Positions 35,264-43,774 of a DNA stretch of 64,000 nucleotides are shown here, piece by piece. Each line of letters starts with the position of its first letter. The first letter of the stretch is position 1. The translations under genes and the position numbers were made by a program. The stretch covers positions 1 to 64,000 of the forward strand of contig NZ_MSCT01000025.1 of assembly GCF_001921865.1 (NCBI RefSeq), in the 5' to 3' direction. The stretch is from Pseudomonas chlororaphis (lineage in GTDB: Bacteria; Pseudomonadota; Gammaproteobacteria; Pseudomonadales; Pseudomonadaceae). A model generated the notes under the pieces. That model worked only from the letters and a program-made list of their open reading frames with translations. It ran no database searches and was not told the DNA's origin.

Positions 35264-35701
35264 ATGAAAACCTTTATGTCTCGTGCTGCATTGGCCGGCC
35301 TGCTGCTGGGGGCTTCGATGCTGGCTTCTGCGGCGGATATTCCTCGTACCAAGGCGCCGGAAGGGGCGTCTGTATTCATCGTCACCCCGGTCAATGGCGA
35401 CACCGTGGCCAAGACCTTCAAGGTCAAGTTCGGCGTCAGCGACATCGCCCTGGCGCCCGCCGGCGACCAGACTCCGCACACCGGGCACCACCACTTGCTG
35501 ATCGACGTCGACAAGCTACCGGCCGAGAACCTGCCGATCCCGGCCGACGCCCAGCACATCCACTTTGGCAAGGCGCAGACCGAGACCGAAGTGACCCTGG
35601 CCCCGGGCAAGCACACCCTGCAACTGGAGCTGGGCGACAAGAACCACATGCCGTTCGACCCGCCGATCGTTTCGGAAAAGATCACCATCACCGTCAAGTA
35701 A
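35264..35701 (+). CDS. DUF4399 domain-containing exported protein
   Basis: A 145-residue secreted protein with a signal peptide (ending ASA before ADIPRTK) and one DUF4399 domain: VFIVTPVNGDTVAKTFKVKFGV and the histidine-rich HTGHHHLLID, then ADAQHIHFGKAQTE. The repeated histidines and a beta-rich layout suggest a metal-binding surface, but no role is known. GGAGAAGAG provides a strong ribosome site before ATG 35264. It is convergent with serA, with a shared terminator. Confidence 0.85.
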   Translation: MKTFMSRAALAGLLLGASMLASAADIPRTKAPEGASVFIVTPVNGDTVAKTFKVKFGVSDIALAPAGDQTPHTGHHHLLIDVDKLPAENLPIPADAQHIHFGKAQTETEVTLAPGKHTLQLELGDKNHMPFDPPIVSEKITITVK

Positions 35702-35730
35702 AGGCGGGCGGCAGAAGAATCCGCGCAATA

Positions 35731-35764
35731 AAAAAAGGGAGGCCCGAAGGCCTCCCTTTTTTAT
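35731..35764. terminator. Bidirectional terminator between the DUF4399 gene and serA
   Basis: An A-tract, GGGAGGCC stem, CGAA loop, GGCCTCCC and T-tract make a symmetric hairpin (35731-35762) that fits both directions. Confidence 0.92.
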
Positions 35765-35777
35765 CGCAGGCGACTGC

Positions 35778-37007
35778 TTAGAACAGTACGCGGCTGCGGA
35801 TGGTGCCGTTGACGTGTTGCAGCTTCTCTTGCGCCAGCTCCGAGTATTCGGCGTCGACGTCGATCACCACGTAGCCGACTTTCTCGTTGGTCTGCAGGAA
35901 CTGACCGGAGATGTTGATGCCGTTTTCGGCGAAGACCTTGTTGATCTCGCTCATCACGCCCGGGATGTTCTCGTGGATGTGCAGCAGGCGGTGTTTGCCA
36001 GGGTGCGCCGGCAGGGCCACTTCCGGGAAGTTCACCGACGATACCGACGTACCGTTGTCGCTGTACTTGACCAGTTTCTCCGCCACTTCCAGGCCGATGT
36101 TGGCCTGGGCTTCGGCGGTCGAGCCGCCGATGTGCGGGGTCAGGATCACGTTGTCCAGGCCGCGCAGTGGGCTGGCGAACTCTTCGTCGTTGGAGCGTGG
36201 CTCCACCGGGAACACGTCGATGGCCGCGCCGATCAGGTGCTTGTCCTTGATCGCTGCAGCCAGATGGTCCAGCTCGACCACGGTGCCGCGCGCGGCGTTG
36301 ATCAGGATGCCGCCTTTCTTGATGGCGCGGATTTCCTTCTCGCCGATCATCCACTGGGTGGCAGCGGTTTCCGGAACGTGCAGGGTGACGATGTCGGACA
36401 TGCCCAGCAGCTCGTGCAGGTTGCCGACCTGGGTGGCGTTGCCCAGCGGCAACTTGGTCACGGTGTCGTAGAAGAACACCTGCATCCCCAAGCCTTCGGC
36501 CAGGACCGACAGTTGGGTGCCGATCGAGCCGTAGCCGACGATGCCCAGCTTCTTGCCGCGGATCTCGAAGGAGTTGGCCGCGCTCTTGATCCAGCCGCCA
36601 CGGTGGCAGGAGGCATTCTTCTCAGGGATACCGCGCAGCAACAGGATCGCTTCGGCCAGCACCAGTTCGGCTACGGAACGGGTGTTGGAGTACGGGGCGT
36701 TGAACACGGCGATGCCGCGCTCGCGAGCCGCGTCGAGGTCGACCTGGTTGGTGCCGATGCAGAAACAGCCAACAGCCACGAGCTTCTTCGCGTGATCGAA
36801 GATCTCTTCAGTCAGCTGGGTGCGGGAGCGAATGCCGATGAAGTGCGCGTCGGCGATCTTTTCCTTCAGTTGGGCTTCCGGCAGAGAACCGGTGAGGTAC
36901 TCGATACTGGTGTAGCCCGCGGCCTTGAGGACGTCGACAGCCGATTGGTGGACGCCTTCGAGAAGAAGGAACTTGATCTTGCTCTTATCGAGAGAAGTCT
37001 TGCTCAT
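35778..37007 (-). CDS. serA: D-3-phosphoglycerate dehydrogenase
   Basis: A 409-residue NAD-dependent enzyme that oxidises 3-phosphoglycerate to start serine synthesis, and in this class also reduces 2-oxoglutarate to D-2-hydroxyglutarate. The dinucleotide-binding GIVGYGSIGTQ, NAARGTVVELD, the catalytic His in LTPHIGGSTAEAQ, and a C-terminal ACT domain (about 340-409) for serine feedback are present. The start at 37007 matches the E. coli-type N-terminus MSKTSLDKSKIKFLLLEG. It is divergent from a D-2-hydroxyglutarate dehydrogenase gene, which recycles its by-product. Confidence 0.95.
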   Translation of the reverse strand: MSKTSLDKSKIKFLLLEGVHQSAVDVLKAAGYTSIEYLTGSLPEAQLKEKIADAHFIGIRSRTQLTEEIFDHAKKLVAVGCFCIGTNQVDLDAARERGIAVFNAPYSNTRSVAELVLAEAILLLRGIPEKNASCHRGGWIKSAANSFEIRGKKLGIVGYGSIGTQLSVLAEGLGMQVFFYDTVTKLPLGNATQVGNLHELLGMSDIVTLHVPETAATQWMIGEKEIRAIKKGGILINAARGTVVELDHLAAAIKDKHLIGAAIDVFPVEPRSNDEEFASPLRGLDNVILTPHIGGSTAEAQANIGLEVAEKLVKYSDNGTSVSSVNFPEVALPAHPGKHRLLHIHENIPGVMSEINKVFAENGINISGQFLQTNEKVGYVVIDVDAEYSELAQEKLQHVNGTIRSRVLF

Positions 37008-37121
37008 CTGCGTAAACCTGTGTCCCGGAGAAAAATGGCAGGAAATGGTCAACAGATGCTGACCCGGACGGCAGGAAAGCCGTCGCCGCAGAACGCCCTT
37101 CGGCACTATTCTGCGGGGGGT

Positions 37122-37137
37122 CGTATGCTAGCATACG
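37122..37137. promoter_or_regulatory. 16-bp palindrome in the serA / D2HGDH divergent promoter
   Basis: The sequence CGTATGCTAGCATACG is its own reverse complement and lies 115 nt before serA and 75 nt before the D2HGDH start, in the only shared upstream region. It is a strong operator candidate; no local regulator gene is present to claim it. Confidence 0.55.
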
Positions 37138-37211
37138 GGCCCCGCTAAACACTCATTCCTGCGACGTGAAGCGTTCTCAGGATGACCATGAATTGTTCGA
37201 GAGTTCTGTCG

Positions 37212-38606
37212 ATGACCAATCCCGCGCTGATTGATGAGCTGAAGACCCTGGTTGAGGCTGGCAAGGTCCTGACCGATGCCGACTCCCTCACTGCTTACGG
37301 CAAGGATTGGACCAAACATTTCGCCCCGGCGCCGAGCGCCATTGTCTTTCCCAAGACCATCGAGCAGGTCCAGGCCATCGTGCGCTGGGCCAACCGGCAT
37401 CGGGTCGCGCTGGTGCCGTCCGGCGGCCGTACCGGCCTGTCGGCCGCGGCGGTCGCGGCCAATGGCGAGGTGGTGGTGTCCTTCGACTACATGAACCAGG
37501 TCCTCGACCTGAACCTGACCGACCGCACCGCGGTTTGCCAGCCGGGCGTGGTGACCCAGCAATTGCAGAACCTCGCCGAAGAAAACGGCCTGTATTACCC
37601 GGTGGATTTTGCTTCCGCCGGTTCCAGCCAGATTGGCGGCAATATCGGCACCAATGCCGGCGGGATCAAGGTGATTCGCTACGGCATGACCCGCAACTGG
37701 GTGGCCGGCATGAAAGTGGTCACCGGCAAGGGCGACCTGCTGGAATTGAACAAGGACCTGATCAAGAACGCCACCGGCTACGACCTGCGCCAACTGTTCA
37801 TCGGCGCCGAGGGCACCCTGGGCTTTGTGGTCGAGGCCACCATGCGTCTGGACCGGGCGCCGAAGAACCTCACGGCGATGGTGCTTGGCACCGCCGATTT
37901 CGACTCGATCATGCCGGTGCTGCATGCCTTCCAGGGCAAGCTCGACCTGACCGCCTTCGAATTCTTCTCCGACAAGGCCCTGGCCAAAGTCCTGGGCCGT
38001 GGCGACGTGCCGGCGCCGTTCGAGTCCGAGTGCCCCTTCTACGCGCTGCTGGAGTTCGAGGCGACCACCGAAGAAGTGGCCAACCAGGCCCTGGAGACCT
38101 TCGAGCATTGCGTGGAGCAGGGCTGGGTCCTGGACGGCGTGATGAGCCAGAGCGAAACCCAACTGCACAACCTGTGGAAGTTGCGCGAGTACATCTCCGA
38201 AACCATCTCCCACTGGACGCCGTACAAGAACGACATTTCGGTGACGGTGTCGAAAGTCCCGGCTTTCCTGCGGGAAATCGACGAGATCGTCGGCAAGCAC
38301 TACCCGGACTTCGAGATCGTCTGGTTCGGCCACATCGGCGACGGCAACCTGCACCTGAATATTCTCAAGCCGGATAACCTCGACAAGGACCAGTTCTTCG
38401 CCAAGTGCGCCACCGTGAACAAGTGGGTGTTCGAAACCGTCGAGAAGTACAACGGTTCGATTTCCGCCGAGCACGGCGTGGGCATGACCAAGCGCGATTA
38501 CCTGACTTACAGCCGGTCGCCGGTGGAAATCGAATACATGAAGGCGGTCAAGGCCGCGTTCGACCCGAACGGCATCATGAATCCGGGCAAGATCTTCGCT
38601 GTCTGA
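37212..38606 (+). CDS. FAD-dependent D-2-hydroxyglutarate dehydrogenase
   Basis: A 464-residue flavoenzyme of the D-lactate dehydrogenase / PCMH family. FAD-binding motifs VPSGGRTGLSAAA and SSQIGGNIGTNAGGI, the domain closing IGAEGTLGFV, and the active-site histidines in WFGHIGDGNLHLN and SAEHGVGMTKR are complete. In P. stutzeri and P. aeruginosa the homologue beside serA turns D-2-hydroxyglutarate made by SerA back into 2-oxoglutarate, passing electrons to the ETF/ETFQO system. The divergent pairing with serA here supports the same role. ATG 37212 fits the family length; an in-frame start at 37182 exists. Confidence 0.9.
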   Translation: MTNPALIDELKTLVEAGKVLTDADSLTAYGKDWTKHFAPAPSAIVFPKTIEQVQAIVRWANRHRVALVPSGGRTGLSAAAVAANGEVVVSFDYMNQVLDLNLTDRTAVCQPGVVTQQLQNLAEENGLYYPVDFASAGSSQIGGNIGTNAGGIKVIRYGMTRNWVAGMKVVTGKGDLLELNKDLIKNATGYDLRQLFIGAEGTLGFVVEATMRLDRAPKNLTAMVLGTADFDSIMPVLHAFQGKLDLTAFEFFSDKALAKVLGRGDVPAPFESECPFYALLEFEATTEEVANQALETFEHCVEQGWVLDGVMSQSETQLHNLWKLREYISETISHWTPYKNDISVTVSKVPAFLREIDEIVGKHYPDFEIVWFGHIGDGNLHLNILKPDNLDKDQFFAKCATVNKWVFETVEKYNGSISAEHGVGMTKRDYLTYSRSPVEIEYMKAVKAAFDPNGIMNPGKIFAV

Positions 38607-38661
38607 CCCACGGGGTGTTCCAGCAGCGGTACCTGATGAACCAAACGAGCAGGAGTCGGTA

Positions 38662-39327
38662 ATGAGCTATCAGCACCAGTATGTCGACGGTACCCGTATT
38701 CATTTCCCGGTCGGCAAGATCGTGTGCATCGGTCGCAACTACGCCGAGCACGCCAAGGAACTGGACAACCCAGTGCCGACCGAGCCGCTGCTATTCATCA
38801 AGCCAGGCAGTTGCGTGGTGCCGCTGGAAGGCGGCTTTGCCATCCCCACTGAACGTGGCTCCGTGCATTACGAGGCGGAAATCGCGGTCTTGATCGGCAA
38901 GCCGTTGTCGACCAAGCCAAGCCGCGAAGAAGTGCTGGATGCCATCTCCGGCTTCGCCCCGGCCCTGGACCTGACCCTGCGCGACAAGCAGGCCGAGCTC
39001 AAGGCCAAGGGCCTGCCCTGGGAAATTTCCAAGTGCTTCGACGGCGCCTGCGTGCTGGCGCCCTTTGTCGTTGGCAGCACTTTTCCTGACCTTACCGACA
39101 TCAACATTCGCCTGACGATCAACGGCGAGGTCCGCCAGGACGGCAACAGCAGCATCATGCTCAACCCGATCGTGCCGATGATCCAGTACATGGCCGGCTG
39201 CTTCTCCCTGCAGGCGGGCGACGTGATCATGACCGGTACGCCAGTGGGCGTCGGCCCGTTGAACGTGGGCGACGAACTGGTGCTGGAATTGCCGGGCGTG
39301 AGCCGCTTCGACAGCCGCGTGCGCTGA
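38662..39327 (+). CDS. Fumarylacetoacetate hydrolase-family protein
   Basis: A 221-residue FAH-fold enzyme. The opening GKIVCIGRNYAEHAKEL, the metal-binding VHYEAEIAVLIGK with its Glu pair, the aspartate in LDLTLRDKQAELKAKG, and MTGTPVGVGPLNVGD are the YcgM/FAHD1-type signatures (acylpyruvase or oxaloacetate keto-enol isomerase). It follows the D2HGDH gene by 55 nt on the same strand with an AGGAG ribosome site, probably cotranscribed. A role in cleaning up 2-oxoacid by-products beside the serine branch is inference. Confidence 0.88.
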   Translation: MSYQHQYVDGTRIHFPVGKIVCIGRNYAEHAKELDNPVPTEPLLFIKPGSCVVPLEGGFAIPTERGSVHYEAEIAVLIGKPLSTKPSREEVLDAISGFAPALDLTLRDKQAELKAKGLPWEISKCFDGACVLAPFVVGSTFPDLTDINIRLTINGEVRQDGNSSIMLNPIVPMIQYMAGCFSLQAGDVIMTGTPVGVGPLNVGDELVLELPGVSRFDSRVR

Positions 39328-39349
39328 TCTCCTGCAGGCGTTCGACACG

Positions 39350-39377
39350 AGGCTCGCCCGCAATGGGCGGGCCTCGC
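39350..39377 (+). other. Hairpin after the FAH gene
   Basis: An imperfect GC-rich stem (GAGGCTCGCCCG / GGGCGGGCCTC, loop CAATG or similar) without a T run, 23 nt past the stop. It is terminator-like only in structure. Confidence 0.45.
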
Positions 39378-39521
39378 TTGCGAAAGAGCCGATGATTTTT
39401 AAGGTATTTCTGCCCATTTTTCGTTTTTTTCACATCCTGTCTGGATAATTTTCCGGTTCCAGGCGTCTGAGCCTGCCCCGATGTGCTATTACCCTTAGCC
39501 GACTATCTGGAATACGTTCCC

Positions 39522-40478
39522 ATGGCCACGTCCCACACCCCCGAGCTTCATACCGTTCGCCGTCGCGGTTTGCGTGCCATGCGCTGGTACTCCTGGCTGC
39601 TGCTAGTGGGCGTGGTGACGTATGGCATTGCGATTGCCATGCACTGGGACGACCGGGGCCTGCTCTGGGTGCTGGAGCGTTTCGAAACGCCGGCCGAGCG
39701 TCAGGAAAGCGTCTGGCTGCCGGACTACCGCGCGGTCATCGACGCCAAGGCGCTGCCAGGCATGGAGAAGGACGAGGCCTCCGACCTGAGCTACAACCCG
39801 CAGACCAAGACCCTGTTTTCGGTGATGGGCAAGAACCCGTTCCTGGCCGAGCTGACCTTGCAGGGCGACGTGCTGCGCAAGATCCCGCTGGTGGGCTGGA
39901 GCAACCCGGAAGGGGTGGCGGTGATGGAAAACGGCCTGCTGGGGATTGTCGACGAACGCAATCACCTGCTGACCATCGTCAAGGTGGATGCCACGACTCG
40001 CGAGTTGAATGTGGCCGACTTCCCGCAGTACGACCTGGGGCCGTCGAAAGATCAGAACAAGGCCTTCGAAGCCATCGCCTGGGACCCGCGCAAGCAGCAG
40101 CTGTTGCTCGGCGAGGAGCGTCCTCCGGCGCTGTTCACCTGGAGCAGCGACGGTAGCCAGGTGCTCAAGGGCGACAAGCGGAAGCTGGACAGCGATGAGT
40201 TGGACTTGCGCAACCTGTCTGCCCTGGGCATCGACCCGCGCACTGGCCACACCCTGGTGCTGTCCGCCGATTCGCACATGCTGCTGGAGCTGGACGAAAC
40301 CGGCGAGCAGGTCAGCTTCATGACCTTGCTGGGCGGTTTCAACGGCTTGAAGAAAACCATCCCGCGGGCCGAGGGCGTGGCCATGGACGACCAGGGCGTG
40401 CTGTACATCGTCAGCGAGCCCAACCTGTTCTATCGCTTTGAAAGGGATTCAGACGTTTCCGCACAGAAAAAGCCGTAA
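39522..40478 (+). CDS. SdiA-regulated domain protein, membrane-anchored (first paralogue)
   Basis: A 318-residue protein with one N-terminal membrane anchor (YSWLLLVGVVTYGIAIAMHW) and a periplasmic beta-propeller-like SdiA-regulated (phytase/esterase-like) domain: EKDEASDLSYNPQTKTLFSV, GWSNPEGVAVM and DLRNLSALGIDPRTGHTLVLS, closing with GVAMDDQGVLYIVSEPNLFYRF. The start at 39522 gives a family-length product; the open frame extends further upstream. A close paralogue follows immediately. The function of the family is unknown; surface attachment or signalling has been suggested by its name only. Confidence 0.85.
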   Translation: MATSHTPELHTVRRRGLRAMRWYSWLLLVGVVTYGIAIAMHWDDRGLLWVLERFETPAERQESVWLPDYRAVIDAKALPGMEKDEASDLSYNPQTKTLFSVMGKNPFLAELTLQGDVLRKIPLVGWSNPEGVAVMENGLLGIVDERNHLLTIVKVDATTRELNVADFPQYDLGPSKDQNKAFEAIAWDPRKQQLLLGEERPPALFTWSSDGSQVLKGDKRKLDSDELDLRNLSALGIDPRTGHTLVLSADSHMLLELDETGEQVSFMTLLGGFNGLKKTIPRAEGVAMDDQGVLYIVSEPNLFYRFERDSDVSAQKKP

Positions 40479-40562
40479 TCCGGCATACGCCTGCTGCGAT
40501 TAAGCTTAAATTCATCCGGCCGTGATATTTCATCCGCCTGATTTGTATTTGAGCTTGCCAGC

Positions 40563-41480
40563 ATGCGTCGACTTGCCTACCCCAAACCGCTTTTCCTCCT
40601 CCTGTGTTTTATCGCGCTGGTGTTGCTCGGCATTGCCGGCCAGCACCATCGTTTCTTCGAGCGTCTTTGGTTCAACTGGCGGGTTATGTCGCAGCCGGCG
40701 AACGCCGACGCCATTGGTCTGGACGGGTATCGAGTGACGCTCGAAGCGCAGAAGATCGAAGGCCTGGACGATGTTTCGGCGCTGACCTTCGATCCGGTGC
40801 GCAAAAGCCTGTTCACCGTGACCAACAAGAATTCCGAACTGATCGAGCTGTCGCTCGACGGGCGCATTCTGCGGCGTATCGCCCTGACCGGTTTTGGCGA
40901 TCCGGAAGCGGTCGAGTTCATCAGTGCCGACACCTACGTGATCACTGACGAGCGCCAGCAGCGGCTGATCAAGATTCACTTGCAGGAGGACACGGCATTC
41001 CTCGACGCCGCGGACGCCGAGCAGATGACCCTGGGTGTGCATATGAGCAGCAACAAGGGCTTCGAGGGGCTGGCCTACGACTCGGTGGGCAAGCGCCTGT
41101 TCGTCGCCAAGGAGCGCGACCCGATGCTGATCTACGAGGTCAAGGGCTTCCCGCATTACGATCCGGAGAAGTCCTACGCGGTGCATGTGGTCAACAACCC
41201 CAAGCGCGATGCCGGGTTGTTCGTGCGCGACCTGTCCAGCCTGCAGTACGACGAGCGTACCGGGCACCTGCTGGCGTTGTCGGACGAGTCCTGGCTGGTG
41301 CTGGAGCTGGACGTGGATGGCCGGCCCCTGAGCACCATGTCGCTACGCAAGGGGCAGCAAGGCTTGCAGGCAACGGTGCCGCAGGCCGAAGGCATCGCCA
41401 TGGACGACGAAGGCACCCTGTTCCTGGTCAGCGAGCCGAACCTGTTCTACGCCTTCAAGAAGCCCGCCGCCACCCCGTAG
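40563..41480 (+). CDS. SdiA-regulated domain protein (second paralogue)
   Basis: A 305-residue paralogue of the preceding gene, with a membrane anchor (LFLLLCFIALVLLGIAG) and the same propeller-like domain: LDDVSALTFDPVRKSLFTV, GFGDPEAVEFIS and GFEGLAYDSVGKRLFVAKE, closing with GIAMDDEGTLFLVSEPNLFYAF. The matching C-terminal block and equal order show a tandem duplication followed by strong divergence elsewhere. It is separated from its partner by 84 nt, probably one transcript. The function is unknown. Confidence 0.85.
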   Translation: MRRLAYPKPLFLLLCFIALVLLGIAGQHHRFFERLWFNWRVMSQPANADAIGLDGYRVTLEAQKIEGLDDVSALTFDPVRKSLFTVTNKNSELIELSLDGRILRRIALTGFGDPEAVEFISADTYVITDERQQRLIKIHLQEDTAFLDAADAEQMTLGVHMSSNKGFEGLAYDSVGKRLFVAKERDPMLIYEVKGFPHYDPEKSYAVHVVNNPKRDAGLFVRDLSSLQYDERTGHLLALSDESWLVLELDVDGRPLSTMSLRKGQQGLQATVPQAEGIAMDDEGTLFLVSEPNLFYAFKKPAATP

Positions 41481-41513
41481 CCCTGTAGCTAGGCAGCGGC
41501 GACAGGGTCCCTC

Positions 41514-43466
41514 CTAGAACTGCCACTGCACGCCGAGGGAATAGCCGGTCTGGCTGCCTTCGGCGTGACCGATCCGGCTATTGACCTCGGCGTACAGCCC
41601 CAACTGCGGGGTGATCGCCAGCTGGCTGCCAAGCTGGGCGCGGCCGAAGCTCTTGTCCACGCCGCCGAGGCGGGCCACGCGAACCTGGCCGTCGGCGAGG
41701 CTGGTCAGGTCCAGGTCATCCAGGCGGCCGTCCGCCAACTCCTTGACCCAGGCCAGGTCGCCATAAGGCAGCAGGCTCATGCCATAGGGCAGGGCGACAG
41801 TGCCGCGCACGCGCCAGCCAAGGCTGGCTTCCAGCGACTCGAACGCTTGCTCCTCATAACCGAGCGCGGTCCGCAGGTTCTGTTTCTCGTGGAACGAGTC
41901 GATGCGGTAGTGGCTGTAGTCGAGACCCGCGAAAGGGCCGCTCTTGAGCGCGCCGAAATCCAGGTCGTAGCCGCCGAGTACCCGGGCGCCGAGGGTCAGG
42001 GCGTCGGTGTCGCCGGTCAGTCGCTGGTTCAGCAGCACCGGGCCGCCGTTGGCCTGGATGAGCAGATTGCGCTTGGATTCGAAGCGGGTGCGGCCGACGC
42101 TCAGGTCGCCCGCCAGCCATTGCGGGCCGCCGTCGTTAAGCAGGGCATAGATCGCGGCCTGCCAGGTGTCGCTGTCGAGCTTGCCGCGGTGTTCCAGCTT
42201 GTCGCGGCCGTTCTGGTAACTGAGGCTGGCGCCGATATTCAGGCTTCCATTGAGCTGGTAATCGCCAAGGGCATGCACGCCCAGGCGGCGGGCCTCGGGG
42301 TTCGGTGCGCTGTCGAAGCCGCTGTCGGGGCTGTATTCGCCGTCGATGCCGATTTCGCCGTCGAAACTGCCGACCTCCCGGCCCATCGCCTGCAAGCTCA
42401 GCCAGCGTCGGTCGTGCAGGCGAACCATGGCCTGATGCAGGCGTTGCAAGTGATCCTGCTGGTTGCGCGCTACGGCGCCGCCGGACGCGGTGGACGCCAG
42501 CAGGTCGGCATTGGTCAGCTCCAGAACCAGGCGGCTGAGCAGCCGCGAATAGTCGCGCAGGCGCTGGTCGATGCGTTCCTGGCCGAACGCGTTGGTCAGC
42601 ACCGCCTTGTTGTCCTCGGCCGGGTCGTGCCAGGTCGAGCCGCCGGGGATGGCCGGGTTGGTGGTCTGGGTGTAGCCGTCCAGATCGCCGATTTCCCAAT
42701 TGGTGGCCTCGATATACAGGATCGGGATATTCAGCCCCTCGAAGGCTTCGCCGTCGCTGCAACAGCCGGTGCCCGCGGGGTATGCGGGGTCGAGGCCGGG
42801 GTTGGTGAACAGATTGATCTGCAGTTCCCTGGCGATTTGCAGGGTGTGTTCGCGCAACGAGGCCAGGGCCGGGTTGGTGCTGCTGTTCTGCCCGGCATGG
42901 GCGTACATCATGTCGCCAGTGATCAGGCTGTCGAGGTTGATCATGGCCAGCATGTTGGCGCGCTGGCTGGCGCTGAGGGAGTCGACGAACGCCTTGGAGC
43001 CGCGCAGGCCTTCCTCTTCGGCGCCGAAGCCGACCACCTGCAAACCGTTTTCCAACGGCAAGCCGCCGAGGTTGCGGGCGATCTCGGTCAGCACGCTGGC
43101 GCCCGAGCCGTTGTCGTCCAGGCCTTGCAGGGTCGGGCGGCCGAAATAGGTATCGAAATGCGCGCCGAGCACCACGTATTGCGGCTTGGTCCCGGCGGCG
43201 TAGGCCACCACGTTTTGCGAGCTGCGGCGGCTACCGCCGGCGGTCCAGGAAAAGTCCTGGCGGCTGATGTCGTAGGCGCTGCCCATCTGGCTTTGCATCC
43301 AGTCGGCGGCGCCGGCGAAGTTGGCGGTGCCGCGATAGCGGCCGGGGTAGTCGTTGATCAGCTTGTCCAGGGTAGTGGCGGCATGTTCGCCGTACTCGTA
43401 GGCGAGGGCCTGGGTGGACAGCAGGGCGCTGGCGAGACTGACGGCGAACGCGAGGGGTTTGAGCAC
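41514..43466 (-). CDS. aaaA: Autotransporter with M28 aminopeptidase passenger (AaaA-like)
   Basis: A 650-residue surface protein. The signal peptide (AFAVSLASALLSTQALA) precedes an M28 zinc-peptidase passenger with GAHFDTYFG (His103, Asp105), LDDNGSG (Asp117/118), GAEEEGLRG (Glu150/151) and NLDSLITGD (Asp179). From about residue 390 it becomes a C-terminal autotransporter beta-barrel ending in SLGVQWQF with the terminal Phe. Start is GTG 43466 with AAGGA upstream. This matches AaaA of P. aeruginosa, which releases N-terminal arginine from peptides at the cell surface, and the place before rpiA and ilvA agrees with PAO1. Arginine specificity is inferred. Confidence 0.9.
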   Translation of the reverse strand: MLKPLAFAVSLASALLSTQALAYEYGEHAATTLDKLINDYPGRYRGTANFAGAADWMQSQMGSAYDISRQDFSWTAGGSRRSSQNVVAYAAGTKPQYVVLGAHFDTYFGRPTLQGLDDNGSGASVLTEIARNLGGLPLENGLQVVGFGAEEEGLRGSKAFVDSLSASQRANMLAMINLDSLITGDMMYAHAGQNSSTNPALASLREHTLQIARELQINLFTNPGLDPAYPAGTGCCSDGEAFEGLNIPILYIEATNWEIGDLDGYTQTTNPAIPGGSTWHDPAEDNKAVLTNAFGQERIDQRLRDYSRLLSRLVLELTNADLLASTASGGAVARNQQDHLQRLHQAMVRLHDRRWLSLQAMGREVGSFDGEIGIDGEYSPDSGFDSAPNPEARRLGVHALGDYQLNGSLNIGASLSYQNGRDKLEHRGKLDSDTWQAAIYALLNDGGPQWLAGDLSVGRTRFESKRNLLIQANGGPVLLNQRLTGDTDALTLGARVLGGYDLDFGALKSGPFAGLDYSHYRIDSFHEKQNLRTALGYEEQAFESLEASLGWRVRGTVALPYGMSLLPYGDLAWVKELADGRLDDLDLTSLADGQVRVARLGGVDKSFGRAQLGSQLAITPQLGLYAEVNSRIGHAEGSQTGYSLGVQWQF

Positions 43467-43774
43467 TGTGATCTTCCTTGAGGGGAGGGGAGCGGGGGGT
43501 ATTGCACGATGCGCGCCTCATTCCTTGGGCGACCCGGTAGTGGCGCATTGCTAAAACCGGGCGTCGCCTGGCTGTAATTTGTAACGGATTTGATACTGGA
43601 AGTCGTCCGCGGTACTGAGAACAGGTGCGCGAATCTGAAGATTCATGCGGCTAAATGCGGCGAAAAGTAGCAGTACGGGCGAATTTGGTGCGGGGGGAAG
43701 GAGGAAGGTATCGAGTCTGGTACGAATCGAGGGCATTCGCCCCCGCCATGGCGGCAGGGGCAAAGCAGGCAGTA

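Noticed and set aside
41565..43481. 638-codon forward frame opposite aaaA
   Set aside because: Nearly all Ala/Val/Gly/Gln, mirrors the autotransporter reading frame; no credible start or motif.
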